Shown here: piece after piece, positions 62,331-64,000 of the stretch
Position numbering within the stretch: the stretch's first letter is position 1
Layout of the letters: each line of letters starts with the position of its first letter
Assembly: GCA_040752025.1 (NCBI GenBank)
Contig: JBFMFR010000010.1
Coordinates: 66,891 to 130,890 of the forward strand
Source: JBFMFR01 sp040752025
GTDB lineage: Bacteria > Chloroflexota > Anaerolineae > Anaerolineales > UBA4823
Direction: 5' to 3'
Length of the DNA stretch: 64,000 bases
The notes under the pieces: model-generated
The model's input: the letters and a program-made list of their open reading frames with translations, nothing else
Databases searched by the model: none
Told to the model about the DNA's origin: nothing
Position numbers and translations under genes: made by a program

Positions 62331-63800
62331 ATGAAACGCAACCAGATACCAGCAACGTTATTTCTGCTTTTTCTGACGATCTTCTCTTCGTCGGCGTATG
62401 TGTACGCCAGCCATGCTTATTACCAGATCGGCTTTCCTCTTGACGATGCCTGGATTCATCAGACTTATGCGCGCAACCTGGCTTGGCTGGGCGAATGGGC
62501 TTTTCTGCCAGGCAAACCTTCGGCTGGGTCGACCGCGCCGCTCTGGTCATCTTTGCTGGCAGTTGGGTATTGGTTCAGGCTCAATCCTTACCTGTTCACA
62601 TATCTATTGGGTGGGCTTGCCTTGTTCGGCGTGGCCCTGATTGGAGGGCGGATTTTTGCTGGGTACTTTCCAGGCCGTTCTAAGCAGTCGATGTGGGTGT
62701 CTGTTTTCCTGGTTTTAGAATGGCACCTGGTTTGGGCAGCTGCATCGGGTATGGAAACGCTGCTCATGGCGTTCTTGATTTTGTGGGTGATGCTTGAGGT
62801 AGTTAGACCGTCGCCCAGGAGCCTCATCCTCGGAATCCTGATTGGCCTGAGCATGTGGGTTCGCCCGGATGGCATTACTTTACTTGGCCCAGCGGCTATC
62901 GCGGTGCTGATCTCGAGGCGCTCGTGGCGAGAGCGGCTGTGGGGGCTGGCGCGCTTATGCCTGGGCATCCTGGCGTGTTTGTTGCCTTACGTGTTGTTCA
63001 ATGTCTGGTTGGATGGGTCCGTTTGGCCGAACACTTTCTTTGCCAAGCAGGCAGAGTATGCGATTGTCCGGCAGTCGCCGTTGTGGAAGCGCCTGGCAGC
63101 TCAGACGGGGTTGCTGTTGGTGGGCGCTGGCGCTTTACTTGTACCGGGTTTAGTCGTTTTCATGCAGCAAGCGATACGCCAACGCAGTTGGATCTGGTTG
63201 ACCCTGCCTGTTTGGTTGGGTGGGTACCTGGGCCTGTACGCCTGGCGGCTGCCAGTCACTTACCAGCACGGGCGTTATGTGATCCCGTCCATGCCGGTAT
63301 ATTTTGTGTGCGGCCTGGCCGGGATGGCGGTGTGGATGCATTCGAGCAGAACCAGTATGTGGCGAAGGGTGTTCGGTAAAACCTGGCTGATGTCATGCGC
63401 CCTGATACTAGGCCTCTTTTGGCTTCAAGGGGCGTGGGCCTACGCCCGGGATGTGGGCGTGATCGAGAGCGAAATGGTAGCAGTAGCCCGGTGGGTGAAT
63501 GCTAACACACAGAAGAAGGCGTTGATTGCGGCACACGATATCGGGGCACTGGGATATTTTGGAGGCCGGGACATCCTGGACCTGGCAGGGTTGGTCTCTC
63601 CCGAAGTGATTCCATTTATTCGAGATGAGAGCCGCTTGAAGCAGTTCTTAGACGAACAGGGAGCAGATTACCTGGTTGCATTCCCGGGATGGTATCCCGA
63701 ATTGGTGAAATTCGGGCGCCTGGAGTTCTCTTCACAAGGTCTCTTCAGCCCAGGCATGGGCGGCGAGAATATGTGTGTGTATGCGTGGTTCGCTCCATAG
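62331..63800 (+). CDS. Polytopic GT-C glycosyltransferase, paralogue of the 50935-52560 gene
   Basis: This 489-residue protein starts at ATG 62331. The first loop FPLDDAWIHQTYARNLAWLGEWAF is followed by SAGSTAPLWSSLLA, and the C-terminal domain has AAHDIGALGYFGGRDILDLAGLVSPE. Both features match the minus-strand gene at 50935. About ten transmembrane segments are visible. It lies 30 nt after the previous gene and ends the recognisable glycan region. The 128 nt downstream is AT-rich. Confidence 0.88.
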   Translation: MKRNQIPATLFLLFLTIFSSSAYVYASHAYYQIGFPLDDAWIHQTYARNLAWLGEWAFLPGKPSAGSTAPLWSSLLAVGYWFRLNPYLFTYLLGGLALFGVALIGGRIFAGYFPGRSKQSMWVSVFLVLEWHLVWAAASGMETLLMAFLILWVMLEVVRPSPRSLILGILIGLSMWVRPDGITLLGPAAIAVLISRRSWRERLWGLARLCLGILACLLPYVLFNVWLDGSVWPNTFFAKQAEYAIVRQSPLWKRLAAQTGLLLVGAGALLVPGLVVFMQQAIRQRSWIWLTLPVWLGGYLGLYAWRLPVTYQHGRYVIPSMPVYFVCGLAGMAVWMHSSRTSMWRRVFGKTWLMSCALILGLFWLQGAWAYARDVGVIESEMVAVARWVNANTQKKALIAAHDIGALGYFGGRDILDLAGLVSPEVIPFIRDESRLKQFLDEQGADYLVAFPGWYPELVKFGRLEFSSQGLFSPGMGGENMCVYAWFAP

Positions 63801-63928
63801 CAAGCTGGGGTGCTGTGTTAGCGCCAGAGAACCTGCTCAACGAATATTCAGATTTGCGAGTAAAATATTCCTGGTATCTACTCACAGGGTTGCTAACAAG
63901 TGTGGAAATCTGATAAGATTGTAACACA

Positions 63929-64000
63929 ATGACACAGCCAGACTTGAACGATCTCAGCCGAGAAGAACTGATCCAAATCATCCTGAAGCAAGCCGCATTG
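63929..64000 (+). CDS. N-terminus of an unidentified protein, partial
   Basis: ATG 63929 opens a frame of 24 codons to the window edge, beginning MTQPDLNDLSREELIQIILK. Starts of this kind (LSREEL..ILK) occur before the leucine zipper of IS66-type transposases and in other proteins; too little is present to decide. It is preceded by an AT-rich stretch, and no clear ribosome site is visible. Confidence 0.35.
   Translation, partial: MTQPDLNDLSREELIQIILKQAAL

Overview
The window reads as a chromosomal scaffold of a high-GC bacterium, most likely an Anaerolineae-type Chloroflexota. That placement is an inference from the gene set: a K+-independent-type membrane pyrophosphatase, GldA/F/G-like ABC genes with a DUF4340 partner, a TIGR03960-type radical SAM / DUF2344 pair, many GT-C membrane glycosyltransferases, Pro-Trp-Leu repeat proteins and NACHT/FGE fusions. 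A run of exactly 100 N (35539-35638) shows that this is an assembled scaffold with one gap.

The most striking region is 0.9-6.0 kb, a complete diversity-generating retroelement (DGR). It contains a 1069-aa NACHT/STAND ATPase whose C-terminal FGE/C-type-lectin-like domain carries the variable repeat (VR, 3925-4046), an Avd-like four-helix accessory protein (4216-4557), a non-coding template repeat (TR, 4608-4729) and a DGR-type reverse transcriptase (4952-6004). VR and TR differ at 10 of 122 positions. Nine of these lie at template adenines, and the tenth is a single T-to-G difference near the 3' end, where initiation (IMH-type) sequences normally differ. The element therefore looks built to diversify the ligand-binding face of a signalling ATPase, probably a defence or self-recognition sensor.

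From 6.2 to 24 kb the content is mostly housekeeping: a broken Fic-like gene, an M3 oligopeptidase, tRNA-Pro with a degenerate tandem copy, inositol-phosphate synthase, YebC, RuvC-RuvA, ProC, an F1 ATP synthase cluster (alpha, gamma, beta, epsilon, with no delta or F0 genes adjacent), an MreB-like protein with an altered active site, Rex with its own operator, ObgE-NadD and glutamine synthetase.

From 24 to 46 kb there are a secreted protein of unknown function, a membrane-anchored alpha/beta hydrolase, tRNA-Arg with a perfect palindromic terminator, a PrsW-like protease, the radical SAM / DUF2344 pair, nucleoside diphosphate kinase, a very long TPR / Pro-Trp-Leu-repeat / helix-hairpin-helix protein interrupted by the gap, the membrane pyrophosphatase, a four-gene ABC operon and the primary sigma factor.

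From 46 kb to the end lies a surface-glycan region: one five-gene minus-strand operon (methyltransferase, FAD oxidoreductase, three polytopic membrane glycosyltransferases) plus seven further polytopic GT-C/GT87-like genes. The window ends at the N-terminus of an unidentified ORF. Large antisense ORFs are common over the GC-rich genes and were treated as shadows.
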